Source of the DNA: an uncultured Lachnospiraceae bacterium
GTDB taxonomy: Bacteria; Bacillota; Clostridia; Lachnospirales; Lachnospiraceae
NCBI GenBank assembly: GCA_900551115.1
Contig: URUY01000034.1
Span: forward strand, 1-27,872
Direction: 5' to 3'
Length of the DNA stretch: 27,872 nt
Shown: positions 20,350 through 27,872 of the stretch, piece after piece
Numbering within the stretch: position 1 is the first letter of the stretch
Layout: every line of letters begins with the position of its first letter
Translations under genes and position numbers: made by a program
The notes under the pieces: model-generated
What the model saw: the letters and a program-made list of their open reading frames with translations, nothing else
Database searches by the model: none
What the model was told of the DNA's origin: nothing

Positions 20350-22401
20350 ATGAAGAAAAGAATACGACTTAAAGGAAGAATTAAAACGTACCTGCAATTT
20401 TCCATTTATCTGGGAGTGCTTTTACTGGTAGTTAATGTCGGTATGCTTTTAATTGATTACAGAGCAGGACTTTTGCTGGGATTTTTTACTGTTTTTTATT
20501 TTGCAGTCAGTCTGTCCCTGTATTTTTATAACAAGCCGGTTATCGTAAATGAACTGGTAAGCTTTGCAACACAGTATGGCCAGATTCAGAAAAGGCTGCT
20601 GCGTGAGCTGGAGCTGCCCCATGCACTTTTGGATGACGGCGGCAGGGTAATCTGGACGAATCAGGCATTTGAAGCGGTTATCAGACAGCCCAAGGGCTAC
20701 AGCAAATCTATTATGTCGCTGTTTCCTTCTATTACAAGGGACCGTCTGCCGGATGATGCCGGTGTGGAGGAGACCCAGTACGAGCTTACCTACGAAGGAA
20801 AAGAATACATAGCCAAGTTCAAAAAGATATCCTTAAAGGAAATGGCTGAAAACAGTGATATGATTCAGGCAGAAGGATATGACGGATATCTGATTGCAGT
20901 GTATCTGTTTGATGAAACCGCCCTGCATATTGCATTGCAGGAGGTGGATGACCAGAGCCTGGCAGTAGGCCTTCTGTATCTGGATAATTATGAAGAAGCC
21001 TTAGAAAGCGTAGAGGAGGTAAGACGCTCCCTGCTGATTGCCTTGATTGACCGAAAGGTGAACAAATACATCTCTGCTTTGGACGGTATTGTAAAAAAGA
21101 TTGAAAAGGATAAATACCTGGTAATTATGCGTAAAAAATCTGTAGCACAGCTGCAGGAATCCCGGTTCGATTTATTGGAGGATGTAAAAACGGTTAATAT
21201 CGGCAATGAAATGGCTGTTACCATCAGTATCGGCGTGGGACTGGACGGTCTTACCTATGCACAGAATTATGAATTTGCCCGCAATGCCATTGATTTGGCA
21301 TTAGGCCGGGGTGGTGACCAGGCTGTTATCAAGACGCCGGAGAGCATTACCTATTACGGCGGCAAGAGCCAGCAGGTAGAAAAGAATACCCGTGTAAAGG
21401 CCCGCGTAAAGGCACATGCCTTAAAGGAGATTATTGCAGGCAAGGACAAAGTTATCATCATGGGACACAGGCTTGCTGATGTGGACAGCTTTGGCGCAGC
21501 AGTGGGCATCTACAGGATAGCACAGACTTTGGACAGGAAAGCCCATATCGTACTGAATGAGGTTTCAAACACCATGCAGCCCCTTGTAGACCTGTTTAAA
21601 AATAATCCTGAATATGATACGGATATGATAGTAGGCAGCAGTCAGGCAATTGAAATGGCGGGCAGCAATGCTGTGCTTGTGGTGGTGGATGTCAATAAAC
21701 CCACCATTACAGAATGCCCGGATTTGCTCAGAGCCTGCAAATCGATAGTGGTACTGGACCACCACAGACAGGGTGCGGAGACAATTGAAAATGCGACCCT
21801 TTCCTATGTGGAGCCGTATGCTTCCTCCACCTGTGAGATGGTTTCGGAAATATTGCAGTACACCAGTGACAATATCAAGATTCGTACAGAAGAAGCGGAC
21901 TGCATGTACTCGGGTATCATGATAGATACCAATAACTTTATGAGTAAAACAGGCGTGCGGACCTTTGAGGCAGCGGCATTCCTGCGCAGAAACGGTGCGG
22001 ATGTGACCCGTGTAAGAAAGATGTTCCGTGAAGATGCCATTGAATACAAGGCAAAGGCGGATGCAGTCAGTCAGGCAGAAATTTACAGACAGTCCTTTGC
22101 GATTTCTATCTGTACCAGTGAGGATATCCAAAGCCCTACCGTAGTGGGAGCGCAGGCGGCGAATGAACTTTTGAATATCAGAGGAGTAAAGGCCAGCTTT
22201 GTACTGACGGAATATCAGGGTAAGATATATGTTTCTGCCCGTTCTATCGATGAAGTGAACGTGCAGATTATTATGGAGCGTTTAGGCGGCGGCGGTCATA
22301 TGAGCATTGCCGGCTGTCAGATTGAAGGTGTGAGCATGGCGGAAGCCATCGGTAATCTGAAGGCTACCATAGATATTATGCTTGAGGAAGGTGATATATA
22401 A
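20350..22401 (+). CDS. gdpP: Cyclic-di-AMP phosphodiesterase GdpP
   Basis: A 683-aa membrane enzyme that hydrolyses c-di-AMP. Two N-terminal transmembrane helices (about 15-60) precede a PAS-like domain, a degenerate GGDEF domain (about 185-330) and a DHH/DHHA1 catalytic part (about 355-680). The metal-binding motifs MGHRLADVDSFG and VLDHHRQG, and the DHHA1 loop GGGGHMSIAG, are intact. ATG 20350 follows GGGGGC (20339-20344). Its stop overlaps the rplI start (TAATG), the usual gdpP-rplI-dnaB order of Firmicutes. Confidence 0.95.
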   Translation: MKKRIRLKGRIKTYLQFSIYLGVLLLVVNVGMLLIDYRAGLLLGFFTVFYFAVSLSLYFYNKPVIVNELVSFATQYGQIQKRLLRELELPHALLDDGGRVIWTNQAFEAVIRQPKGYSKSIMSLFPSITRDRLPDDAGVEETQYELTYEGKEYIAKFKKISLKEMAENSDMIQAEGYDGYLIAVYLFDETALHIALQEVDDQSLAVGLLYLDNYEEALESVEEVRRSLLIALIDRKVNKYISALDGIVKKIEKDKYLVIMRKKSVAQLQESRFDLLEDVKTVNIGNEMAVTISIGVGLDGLTYAQNYEFARNAIDLALGRGGDQAVIKTPESITYYGGKSQQVEKNTRVKARVKAHALKEIIAGKDKVIIMGHRLADVDSFGAAVGIYRIAQTLDRKAHIVLNEVSNTMQPLVDLFKNNPEYDTDMIVGSSQAIEMAGSNAVLVVVDVNKPTITECPDLLRACKSIVVLDHHRQGAETIENATLSYVEPYASSTCEMVSEILQYTSDNIKIRTEEADCMYSGIMIDTNNFMSKTGVRTFEAAAFLRRNGADVTRVRKMFREDAIEYKAKADAVSQAEIYRQSFAISICTSEDIQSPTVVGAQAANELLNIRGVKASFVLTEYQGKIYVSARSIDEVNVQIIMERLGGGGHMSIAGCQIEGVSMAEAIGNLKATIDIMLEEGDI

Positions 22402-22847
22402 TGAAAATTATTTTGTTACAGGATGAAAAGAAATTAGGTAAAAAGGGAGATTTGATAGAAGCAAGCGAGGGCTATGCAAGAAATTATATTCTGCCTAAGA
22501 AAATCGGTGTGGAAGCAACTGCTAAAAATATGAATGATTTAAAATTGCAGAAGGCAAATCAGGAAAAGGTTGCAAAGGAGCAGCTTGATGCAGCAAACGC
22601 GCTGGCAGCCTCCCTGGAAGAAAAGACAGTAGAAGTAAAGATGAAGGCCGGTGAGGGCGGCAGAGCCTTTGGTTCCGTTTCTTCCAAGGAAATCGTAGCA
22701 GCCTGCAAGGAGCAGCACGGCATTGAACTGGACAAGAAAAAGGTTGTGCTTCCTGAGGCCTTAAAGAATTTCGGAGTTTACGAGGTAAAGGTAAAGCTGC
22801 ATCCGCAGGTGACTGCCGCATTAAAGGTACATGTGTCTGAAAGCTGA
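22401..22847 (+). CDS. rplI: 50S ribosomal protein L9
   Basis: A 148-aa L9. The N-terminal signature is present: MKIILLQDEKKLGKKGD, then GYARNYILPKKIGVEAT. A long connecting helix follows, and a C-terminal domain containing GRAFGSVSSKEI and KVKLHPQVTAALKVHV. It starts one base inside the gdpP stop codon, so the two are translationally coupled. Confidence 0.97.
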   Translation: MKIILLQDEKKLGKKGDLIEASEGYARNYILPKKIGVEATAKNMNDLKLQKANQEKVAKEQLDAANALAASLEEKTVEVKMKAGEGGRAFGSVSSKEIVAACKEQHGIELDKKKVVLPEALKNFGVYEVKVKLHPQVTAALKVHVSES

Positions 22848-22865
22848 TTTTGAAAGGAAACTGCC

Positions 22866-24203
22866 ATGCCGACAATGGAAGAAACAGTCTTAAAAAGAAT
22901 ATTGCCTTCAAGTCTGGAAGCAGAGCAATCCGTTATCGGTTCCATGATTATGGACAGGGAAGCCATTGTTGTAGCTTCGGAAATTATAACCGGAGACGAT
23001 TTTTACAATAAACAGTACGGCACTCTGTTTGAAACCATGATAGAGCTTAATGATGAGGGAAGACCGGTGGATTTGGTTACCCTGCAGGACCGTCTGAGGG
23101 AAAAGGATGTACCGCCGGAGGTAAGCAGCTTAGAGTTTGTAAGGGATTTGATTACGGCAGTACCCACCTCTGCCAACATCAAATATTATGCAGGAATTGT
23201 GGCAGAAAAGGCCACGCTGCGAAAGCTGATACGGTTAAATGAAGAGATTGCCAATACCTGTTATGCAGGAAAGGAAAGCCTTGAGGTTATCTTAGAGGAC
23301 ACGGAAAAGAAGATATTTGAAGTAGTGCAAAAGCGCAATACCGGCGAATTTGTTCCTATCAGGCAGGTCGTTATGAATGCCATGGACAAGATTGAAAAGG
23401 CTTCTAAAAATAAAGGAGCGGTAACGGGTATTCCTACAGGCTTTGCTGATTTGGATTACCGGACGGCAGGCATGCAGCCTTCCGATTTGGTACTGATTGC
23501 AGCCCGTCCTTCTATGGGAAAAACGGCGTTCGTACTTAATATTGCAGAGCATGTGGCATTTAAGCAAAATAAAACAGTAGCCATATTCAGTTTGGAAATG
23601 TCAAAGGAACAGCTTGTAAACCGTCTGTTTTCCTTAGAGTCCAAGGTAGATTCACAGCATATCAGGACAGGACAGCTTTCGGACCAGGAATGGGAAAAGC
23701 TGATTGAGAGCGCCGGTGTTATCGGACGTTCCAACCTGATTATAGATGATACGCCGGGAATCAGTATTGCAGAGCTGAGAAGCAAGTGCAGAAAGTATAA
23801 ATTAGAGCATAATCTCTCCATGATTATCATCGACTACTTACAGCTCATGTCAGGAAGCGGCAGAAGCGATTCCAGACAGCAGGAGATTTCTGATATTTCC
23901 CGTTCCTTAAAGGCTGTAGCCAGAGAGCTTTCCGTGCCGGTGCTGGCACTGTCCCAGCTGTCCCGTGCGGTAGAGCAGAGACCTGACCACAGACCCATGC
24001 TGTCAGACCTTCGTGAGTCCGGAGCAATCGAGCAGGATGCCGATGTAGTAATGTTCATATACAGGGATGATTATTACAACCATGATACCGAGCGAAAGGA
24101 CATTGCCGAGATTATTATAGCGAAGCAGAGAAATGGTCCTATCGGCACCATAGAGCTGGCATGGCTGCCCAATTATACGAAATTTGCTAATCTGGAGAAG
24201 TAA
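22866..24203 (+). CDS. dnaB: Replicative DNA helicase DnaB
   Basis: A 445-aa hexameric replication helicase, standard length. The N-terminal domain begins PSSLEAEQSVIGSMIMD. The RecA-like motor has Walker A ARPSMGKTAF (about 212-221), FSLEMSKEQL, the Walker B region IIIDYLQLM and the conserved DLRESGAIEQDADVVMFIYR. It follows rplI by 18 nt with AAAGGA before ATG 22866. No intein or insertion is present. Confidence 0.97.
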   Translation: MPTMEETVLKRILPSSLEAEQSVIGSMIMDREAIVVASEIITGDDFYNKQYGTLFETMIELNDEGRPVDLVTLQDRLREKDVPPEVSSLEFVRDLITAVPTSANIKYYAGIVAEKATLRKLIRLNEEIANTCYAGKESLEVILEDTEKKIFEVVQKRNTGEFVPIRQVVMNAMDKIEKASKNKGAVTGIPTGFADLDYRTAGMQPSDLVLIAARPSMGKTAFVLNIAEHVAFKQNKTVAIFSLEMSKEQLVNRLFSLESKVDSQHIRTGQLSDQEWEKLIESAGVIGRSNLIIDDTPGISIAELRSKCRKYKLEHNLSMIIIDYLQLMSGSGRSDSRQQEISDISRSLKAVARELSVPVLALSQLSRAVEQRPDHRPMLSDLRESGAIEQDADVVMFIYRDDYYNHDTERKDIAEIIIAKQRNGPIGTIELAWLPNYTKFANLEK

Positions 24204-24246
24204 ACAGAATATAGATTAGGCATAATCAATTGCATAACAAACATAC

Positions 24247-24292
24247 AAAAGAGAACAGATTCGGACATTTGAGGCCGGTTTTGTTCTCTTTT
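24247..24292 (+). terminator. Terminator after dnaB
   Basis: AAAAGAGAACA (24247-24257) pairs perfectly with TGTTCTCTTTT (24282-24292), with a GC-rich inner part. The flanking A and T runs make it usable in both directions. Confidence 0.85.
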
Positions 24293-24324
24293 CATATATG
24301 GGAAACAGGAAAGGAAGGATATAT

Positions 24325-25005
24325 ATGAGTAGTGTATTACTGATTTCGGATGCTGCCAAAAGAGTAAAGGTGGAGGCACATGTGCTTCGTTACTGGGAAG
24401 AAGAGCTGAAGCTGCCTATCAAGAGAAATGAGCTGGGGCACCGGTACTATACAGAAGAGGATGTGGAGAGATTTTGTGAAATAAAAGAAATGAAGGAAAA
24501 AGGGCTGCAGCTGCGGGCGATCAGAATGGTATTAAAGAACGGAAAACTCAGCATGTTAGGAACGGAGAAAACAGAAACGGCACATTCTGACAGAAAAGAA
24601 CAGGAAATAGCAGCAGCACGGATTACAGGAGCGGTGACGGAGCCCATGCGGACTTCCGGCGCAGGAGCGACTACAGGACCCGATATTATTGAGCGGGTGA
24701 ATGAGGAAGAAGAAGGCTTTTCCCTTATGAGCAAGGAGGAACATTCCCTGCATGATGAAACCAGTGAAGAAAAGGCACAGCGCTTAAAGTGGCTTTTACA
24801 GCAGATATTTAAAGAAACGCTTCGGGAAAATAATGAGCATCTGTGCCGCGAGGTGAAGGAAAGCATGTTAAAGGAGTTAGACTATCAGTTTAGGATGCAG
24901 GAAGAGCGGGAAGAAGAACGTAATGCTGAAAAGGTGAAGAGAGATGAGGAGCATTTCAAGAAGATAGATGAATTGTTGCGGAAGAAAAGAAAGCTGATAA
25001 AATAG
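24325..25005 (+). CDS. MerR-type HTH protein with a long C-terminal coiled coil
   Basis: A 226-aa protein. Residues 1-75 form a MerR-like winged helix: LLISDAAKRVKVEAHVLRYW then ELGHRYYTEEDVERF. After a low-complexity linker, the C-terminal half (about 145-226) is highly charged and helical, e.g. REENNEHLCREVKESMLKEL and many E/K/R heptads ending KKRKLIK. There is no ligand or metal-binding domain as in classical MerR regulators. The plan resembles RacA-like chromosome-anchoring or nucleoid proteins more than a promoter switch, but the exact family is not clear. I start at ATG 24325 with AAGGAAGG before it. Confidence 0.75.
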   Translation: MSSVLLISDAAKRVKVEAHVLRYWEEELKLPIKRNELGHRYYTEEDVERFCEIKEMKEKGLQLRAIRMVLKNGKLSMLGTEKTETAHSDRKEQEIAAARITGAVTEPMRTSGAGATTGPDIIERVNEEEEGFSLMSKEEHSLHDETSEEKAQRLKWLLQQIFKETLRENNEHLCREVKESMLKELDYQFRMQEEREEERNAEKVKRDEEHFKKIDELLRKKRKLIK

Positions 25006-25012
25006 AAAAATA

Positions 25013-25055
25013 AAAAACAGTCTGTACAAACAAATCAGTTGGACAGGCTGTTTTT
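25013..25055. terminator. Bidirectional terminator between the MerR-like and ferredoxin genes
   Basis: AAAAACAGTCTGT (25013-25025) pairs with ACAGGCTGTTTTT (25043-25055), 13 bp with one G-U pair. T runs are present on both strands, and the two genes converge here. Confidence 0.85.
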
Positions 25056-25085
25056 ATTTCATGATTTGTATTACCTATTTACCTA

Positions 25086-25256
25086 TTACTCTTCTGCAAT
25101 AGCGCCTACAGGACAAACTCCTGCGCAGGAACCGCAGCTGATACAGGTATTAGGATCAATTTCCATCTTGCCGTCTCCCATGCTGATAGCGCCTACGGGA
25201 CACTGAGATTCACAAGCGCCGCATGCAACGCAAGCATCACTAATTACAAATGCCAT
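25086..25256 (-). CDS. 2[4Fe-4S] ferredoxin
   Basis: A 56-aa clostridial-type ferredoxin carrying low-potential electrons. The two cluster motifs are CVACGACESQCP and CISCGSCAGVCP, each CxxCxxC...CP, with the repeat VGAI after each. I start at ATG 25256, behind AAAGGAGGA on the minus strand; an upstream in-frame ATG at 25283 precedes that site. It has its own promoter and lies downstream of the PFL activase gene, for which it could supply electrons. That link is inference. Confidence 0.95.
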   Translation of the reverse strand: MAFVISDACVACGACESQCPVGAISMGDGKMEIDPNTCISCGSCAGVCPVGAIAEE

Positions 25257-25313
25257 AACATTATCCTCCTTTGATTGGTTCACATATATTGATATGAATT
25301 TATCATCAGTAGT

Positions 25314-25342
25314 ATTCTAATATAAAACGACAACAAATACAA
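25314..25342 (-). promoter_or_regulatory. Promoter of the ferredoxin gene
   Basis: On the minus strand the -35 is TTGTAT (25337-25342), the spacer is 17 bp, and the -10 is TAGAAT (25314-25319). It sits 6 bp after the end of the PFL activase gene. Confidence 0.6.
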
Positions 25343-25348
25343 GGGTTT

Positions 25349-26110
25349 TTAAGCATTCTCTGTCATTTCTGTGCGGCGTTTTCTGATGCCGGTTAAGATG
25401 ACCGCTTTTTTATCAATTACTTTGTTTTTATCCATGGCAGGAACGCCGTGAAGCTTATAAGTCATGCCGAGAGATTCATATTTTTTTTCACCCATGGTAT
25501 GATAGGGCAGAACGTCTATGGCTTTTAGATTTTTAAACTGCCCGATAAAGTAGCCTAATTCTTCTAAATACCTGTCATCGTCCGTAATGCCGGGAACTAC
25601 AACGTGGCGAATCCACATATCCATACCCTTTTCATCCAAATAGCGGCAGAAATCTAAAATATTGTTATTAGGCTGTGCTGTCAGCTCCACGTGCTTTTCC
25701 GGGTCAATATGCTTAATATCAAGCATTACCAGATTTGTCAAAGTCATCAGTTTATCATATTTTGCTAAAAGCTCCGTGTTGCTTCTGTTGAATGCAATAC
25801 CCGAAGTATCAATGCAGGTATGAATCCCCTTCTCTTTTGCAAGGGTAAAAAGGTCAATTAAAAAATCTATCTGCATCAGGGGTTCGCCGCCGGTTACAGT
25901 AATACCGCCGTCTTTATAAAAGCCTCTGTTGCGCTCAAATTGTTCTATGATTTCGGCAGGCTCCATCATTGTGCCGCCTGTCATGGGCCAGGTATCGGGA
26001 TTATGACAGTAAGCGCAGCGCATGGGACAACCCTGAACAAAAACGACAAAACGGACGCCGGGGCCGTCTACAGTGCCAAAACTTTCCAGTGAATGTATTC
26101 TTCCCTTCAT
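25349..26110 (-). CDS. pflA: Pyruvate formate-lyase-activating enzyme (radical SAM)
   Basis: A 253-aa radical-SAM enzyme that abstracts hydrogen from the glycine of PFL to make the glycyl radical. The N-terminus has HSLESFGTVDGPGVRFVVF and the cluster motif C28-x3-C32-x2-C35 (CPMRCAYCHNP). GGITVTGGEPLMQ and VMLDIKHID are the expected SAM-side motifs. A terminator at 26324-26365 separates it from the PFL genes, so it may have its own promoter in 26111-26323, although I found no convincing -35/-10. The ribosome site is AAAGAGGTG. Confidence 0.95.
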   Translation of the reverse strand: MKGRIHSLESFGTVDGPGVRFVVFVQGCPMRCAYCHNPDTWPMTGGTMMEPAEIIEQFERNRGFYKDGGITVTGGEPLMQIDFLIDLFTLAKEKGIHTCIDTSGIAFNRSNTELLAKYDKLMTLTNLVMLDIKHIDPEKHVELTAQPNNNILDFCRYLDEKGMDMWIRHVVVPGITDDDRYLEELGYFIGQFKNLKAIDVLPYHTMGEKKYESLGMTYKLHGVPAMDKNKVIDKKAVILTGIRKRRTEMTENA

Positions 26111-26144
26111 GGTACACCTCTTTCTTTATAAGTCACATTTTAAA

Positions 26145-26162
26145 GGTCCGGTATACCGAACC
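26145..26162. promoter_or_regulatory. 18-bp imperfect palindrome in the pflA leader
   Basis: GGTCCGGTATACCGAACC is symmetrical apart from one mismatched pair (26148 and 26159). It lies 35 bp before the pflA start codon and could be an operator or an RNA hairpin. Otherwise the 213-bp gap 26111-26323 shows no gene. Confidence 0.4.
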
Positions 26163-26323
26163 TGCATGTGTTGTACTAGAATCAGTATACATGTAATATG
26201 GGCAAAAAGAAAGAACTTTATAAAAATGTAATGGATTAAATTCAGTACACGGAAAAGAAAAGGTGTGTATAAAAAAATGAAAATGCCAAAGCTATTTTAC
26301 CCCTGTTCTTGATAATGAGCCAT

Positions 26324-26365
26324 AAAAAAAGACCTGTATTCCAAAATGAAATACAGGCCATTTTT
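26324..26365 (-). terminator. Terminator of the split PFL operon
   Basis: CCTGTATT (26333-26340) pairs with AATACAGG (26350-26357). On the minus strand a seven-T run follows, so it ends transcription 12 nt after the radical-domain gene. A T run on the plus strand makes it potentially bidirectional. Confidence 0.8.
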
Positions 26366-26376
26366 ATTAAAAGCTC

Positions 26377-26619
26377 TTAGATTGCTTCGTGGAAAGTACG
26401 GGAGATAACATCTGCCTGCTGTTCCGGTGTAAGCTTAATGAAGTTTACTGCATAGCCGGAAACACGGATAGTAAGCTGAGGATAGTTCTCAGGATGCTTC
26501 TGTGCATCTAATAAGGTATCTCTGTTGAGTACATTTACATTTAAGTGGTGGCCGCCTTTTGTTGCATAGCCATCCAGTAAAGCTACTAAGTTATCAACCT
26601 GTGCATTTGCTGTTGCCAT
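26377..26619 (-). CDS. Stand-alone glycyl-radical domain of pyruvate formate-lyase (GrcA-like)
   Basis: An 80-aa protein equivalent to the C-terminal domain of PflB. GGHHLNVNVLNRDTLLDAQK (22-41) is followed by the radical loop IRVSGYAVNF (51-60), with G55 as the radical-bearing glycine, and ends LTPEQQADVISRTFHEAI. E. coli GrcA (YfiD) is a similar domain used to repair oxygen-cut PFL. Here the neighbouring PFL core ends before this domain, so the protein is probably an essential subunit rather than a spare part. It has its own ribosome site (AGGAGG on the minus strand) and ends just before a terminator. Confidence 0.93.
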   Translation of the reverse strand: MATANAQVDNLVALLDGYATKGGHHLNVNVLNRDTLLDAQKHPENYPQLTIRVSGYAVNFIKLTPEQQADVISRTFHEAI

Positions 26620-26635
26620 AGTTTAATTCCTCCTG

Positions 26636-26869
26636 TTAATTTTCATTTTCATTTTGGTCTTTGTGACCGCTGTAATCATCAAGTCCCTGATGAAGAGTGG
26701 GAACACTGCATGCCAAAGGTGTTCGGGAGCAATCCGTACACCCCATTGTCTGAACGTTTTTTGATTCGGTATTGTCAGCATCAAAGTCTACATTTACATG
26801 ACCGACACCCTGACCCATACCGGAATCCAGCATTTTGACTAAATCATCAATCATTGATTTCTCGTCCAT
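26636..26869 (-). CDS. Small protein with a radical-domain-like N-terminus and a cysteine cluster
   Basis: A 77-aa protein I do not recognise as a named family. Residues 7-29 (IDDLVKMLDSGMGQGVGHVN and on) align without gaps to residues 8-30 of the downstream glycyl-radical protein, 9 of 23 identical (my hand count). It then diverges and has no RVSGYA radical loop. Instead it has C44, C47 and C54 in GCTDCSRTPLAC, possibly a metal or redox site, and a polar acidic tail. AAGGAGGA precedes ATG on the minus strand. It lies 16 nt before the radical-domain gene and 62 nt after the PFL core. It could be an assembly, protection or docking subunit; this is inference. Confidence 0.75.
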   Translation of the reverse strand: MDEKSMIDDLVKMLDSGMGQGVGHVNVDFDADNTESKNVQTMGCTDCSRTPLACSVPTLHQGLDDYSGHKDQNENEN

Positions 26870-26890
26870 GGTGTTCCTCCTTATTTGATA

Positions 26891-26916
26891 TGCCGGGCCG
26901 GCGATGCCGCCCGGCA
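26891..26916 (-). other. GC-rich intergenic hairpin after the PFL core gene
   Basis: TGCCGGGC (26891-26898) pairs perfectly with GCCCGGCA (26909-26916), and an inner GGC/GCC pair gives a stem of about 11 bp with one bulge. There is no T run. It lies between the core stop codon and the next ribosome site. It is likely an RNA-stability or processing element that sets subunit ratios. Confidence 0.65.
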
Positions 26917-26931
26917 GGTCAGTACTGTAAA

Positions 26932-27872
26932 TTATTTGTTTAAGTCAAGCTCGATATCGCCGGAGAATACCTGATCCTCTTTACCAAGAGCGCCGGGGAT
27001 GATGGTGAAGGTATTGGAAATACCATCCTGTGCATCATTGAACGGCAGCTTGGATACGGAAGATAAGGATGCTACTGCACCGTGGGTATCACGTCCGTGC
27101 ATCGGGTTAGCACCGGGAGCGAATGGCTGGCCCTTCTTACGTCCATCAGGAGTATTACCTGTTGCCTTACCATAGGTAACGTTAGAGGTAATGGTCAGAA
27201 TGGAGGTGGTAGGGATACCGTTTCTGTAGGTATGATGTCTGCGTACAGCAGTCATGAATTTGTGAACCATTTCCTGAGCAATGCTGTCTACACGGTCATC
27301 ATCATTACCGTATTTAGGGAAGTCACCGGTGGTCTTGAAGTCAACGATAATGCCGTCTTCGTCACGAATAACTTCAACCTTTGCATATTTGATAGCGGAC
27401 AGGGAGTCAGCTACGATGGAAAGACCTGCAACACCGGTTGCAAAGTAACGCTTAACATCTCTGTCATGAAGAGCCATTTCTGCTCTTTCATAGCAGTATT
27501 TGTCATGCATATAGTGAATGATGTTCAGAGTGTTTACATAAACATCTGCCTGCCATTCCATCATGTCGATGAATTTAGCAAGAACATCATCATAGTCAAG
27601 AACATCACCTTCAACAGGACGATACTTAGGACCAACCTGCTTCTTGGTAACTTCGTCAACACCGCCGTTTAATGCGTACAGCAAGCACTTAGCCAGGTTA
27701 GCACGAGCGCCGAAGAACTGCATTTCCTTACCGATAACCATGGAAGATACGCAGCATGCGATACCGTAGTCATCACCGTGGGTTACTCTCATTAAATCGT
27801 CGTTCTCATACTGGATGGAAGAGGTCTGGATAGACATCTTTGCACAGTATTTCTTCCAGTTTTCAGGAAGTC
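26932..27872 (-). CDS. pflB: Pyruvate formate-lyase core subunit without the glycyl-radical domain, 5' end outside the window
   Basis: Formate C-acetyltransferase: pyruvate + CoA gives acetyl-CoA + formate. About 313 residues are visible, continuing past the window edge; the ATG at 27837 is internal. The frame contains SIQTSSIQYENDDLMR, the adjacent active-site cysteines in DYGIACCVSSM, NIIHYMHDKYCYERAEMALHD, and GNTPDGRKKGQPFAPGANPM near the end. The protein stops at GALGKEDQVFSGDIELDLNK, where ordinary PflB continues into its roughly 60-80-residue radical domain. That domain is a separate downstream gene with its own ribosome site. The core therefore needs the partner in trans. The upstream operon start is not in view. 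Confidence 0.93.
   Translation of the reverse strand, partial: LPENWKKYCAKMSIQTSSIQYENDDLMRVTHGDDYGIACCVSSMVIGKEMQFFGARANLAKCLLYALNGGVDEVTKKQVGPKYRPVEGDVLDYDDVLAKFIDMMEWQADVYVNTLNIIHYMHDKYCYERAEMALHDRDVKRYFATGVAGLSIVADSLSAIKYAKVEVIRDEDGIIVDFKTTGDFPKYGNDDDRVDSIAQEMVHKFMTAVRRHHTYRNGIPTTSILTITSNVTYGKATGNTPDGRKKGQPFAPGANPMHGRDTHGAVASLSSVSKLPFNDAQDGISNTFTIIPGALGKEDQVFSGDIELDLNK

Noticed and set aside
26620..26931. Split PFL explained as frameshifted single gene
   Set aside because: Stop codons, separate ribosome sites, a 77-aa intervening gene and a hairpin lie between the parts.
1..27872. CRISPR array, transposase, integrase or prophage genes
   Set aside because: No regularly spaced repeats and no such protein motifs were found on either strand.

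Overview
The window reads as chromosome of an anaerobic, low-to-mid GC Firmicute, most likely a Lachnospiraceae-type Clostridium. The basis is the rpsF-ssb-rpsR block preceded by a DUF951 gene, the gdpP-rplI-dnaB block, the PFL/PFL-activase pair, consensus sigma-A promoters, strong AGGAGG ribosome sites, and family matches typical of gut Clostridia. These assignments come from reading motifs, not from a database search.

Layout. (1) 1-166: end of a tRNA-Asn, a complete tRNA-Cys, and a terminator. (2) 416-2920: a Cache-type chemoreceptor followed by an FMN-binding-type lipoprotein and a terminator. (3) 2921-4706: an accessory-looking patch. It holds a gene-poor stretch, a branched inverted-repeat element, and a minus-strand pair (RbsD/FucU-like protein and sugar O-acetyltransferase) with its own promoter. 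(4) 4707-11753: a PucR-type regulator and a likely six-gene operon encoding a polar amino-acid ABC importer, a cytidylate-kinase-like protein, a class-III aminotransferase and an iron alcohol dehydrogenase. The gene set suggests uptake, transamination and reduction of an amino or omega-amino acid. (5) 11824-15424: cupin, YdcF-like protein, sirtuin and DUF951 protein, then rpsF-ssb-rpsR with an elaborate intergenic RNA structure. (6) 15512-18281: a bacteriohemerythrin and a secreted GH53 galactanase carrying a CBM61-like module. (7) 18304-20190: a small unknown gene under a striking nested operator, a RelB/DinJ-YoeB toxin-antitoxin pair, and a signal peptidase I gene broken by a one-base frameshift. 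(8) 20241-24292: gdpP, rplI and dnaB. (9) 24325-25055: a MerR-like coiled-coil protein and a bidirectional terminator. (10) 25086-27872, minus strand: ferredoxin, PFL activase and a pyruvate formate-lyase split into separate polypeptides.

The most notable system is the split pyruvate formate-lyase. The catalytic core keeps the two adjacent active-site cysteines but ends where the glycyl-radical domain should begin. That domain is encoded two genes downstream as a stand-alone GrcA-like protein. Between them lies a 77-aa protein whose N-terminus resembles the start of the radical domain but which replaces the radical loop with a short cysteine cluster. Each part has its own ribosome binding site, so this is not a simple frameshift. 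Other leads are paired 22-bp-spaced repeats before the ABC operon promoter, a four-half-site dyad at 18318-18372, and a promoter built into a terminator hairpin upstream of the galactanase.
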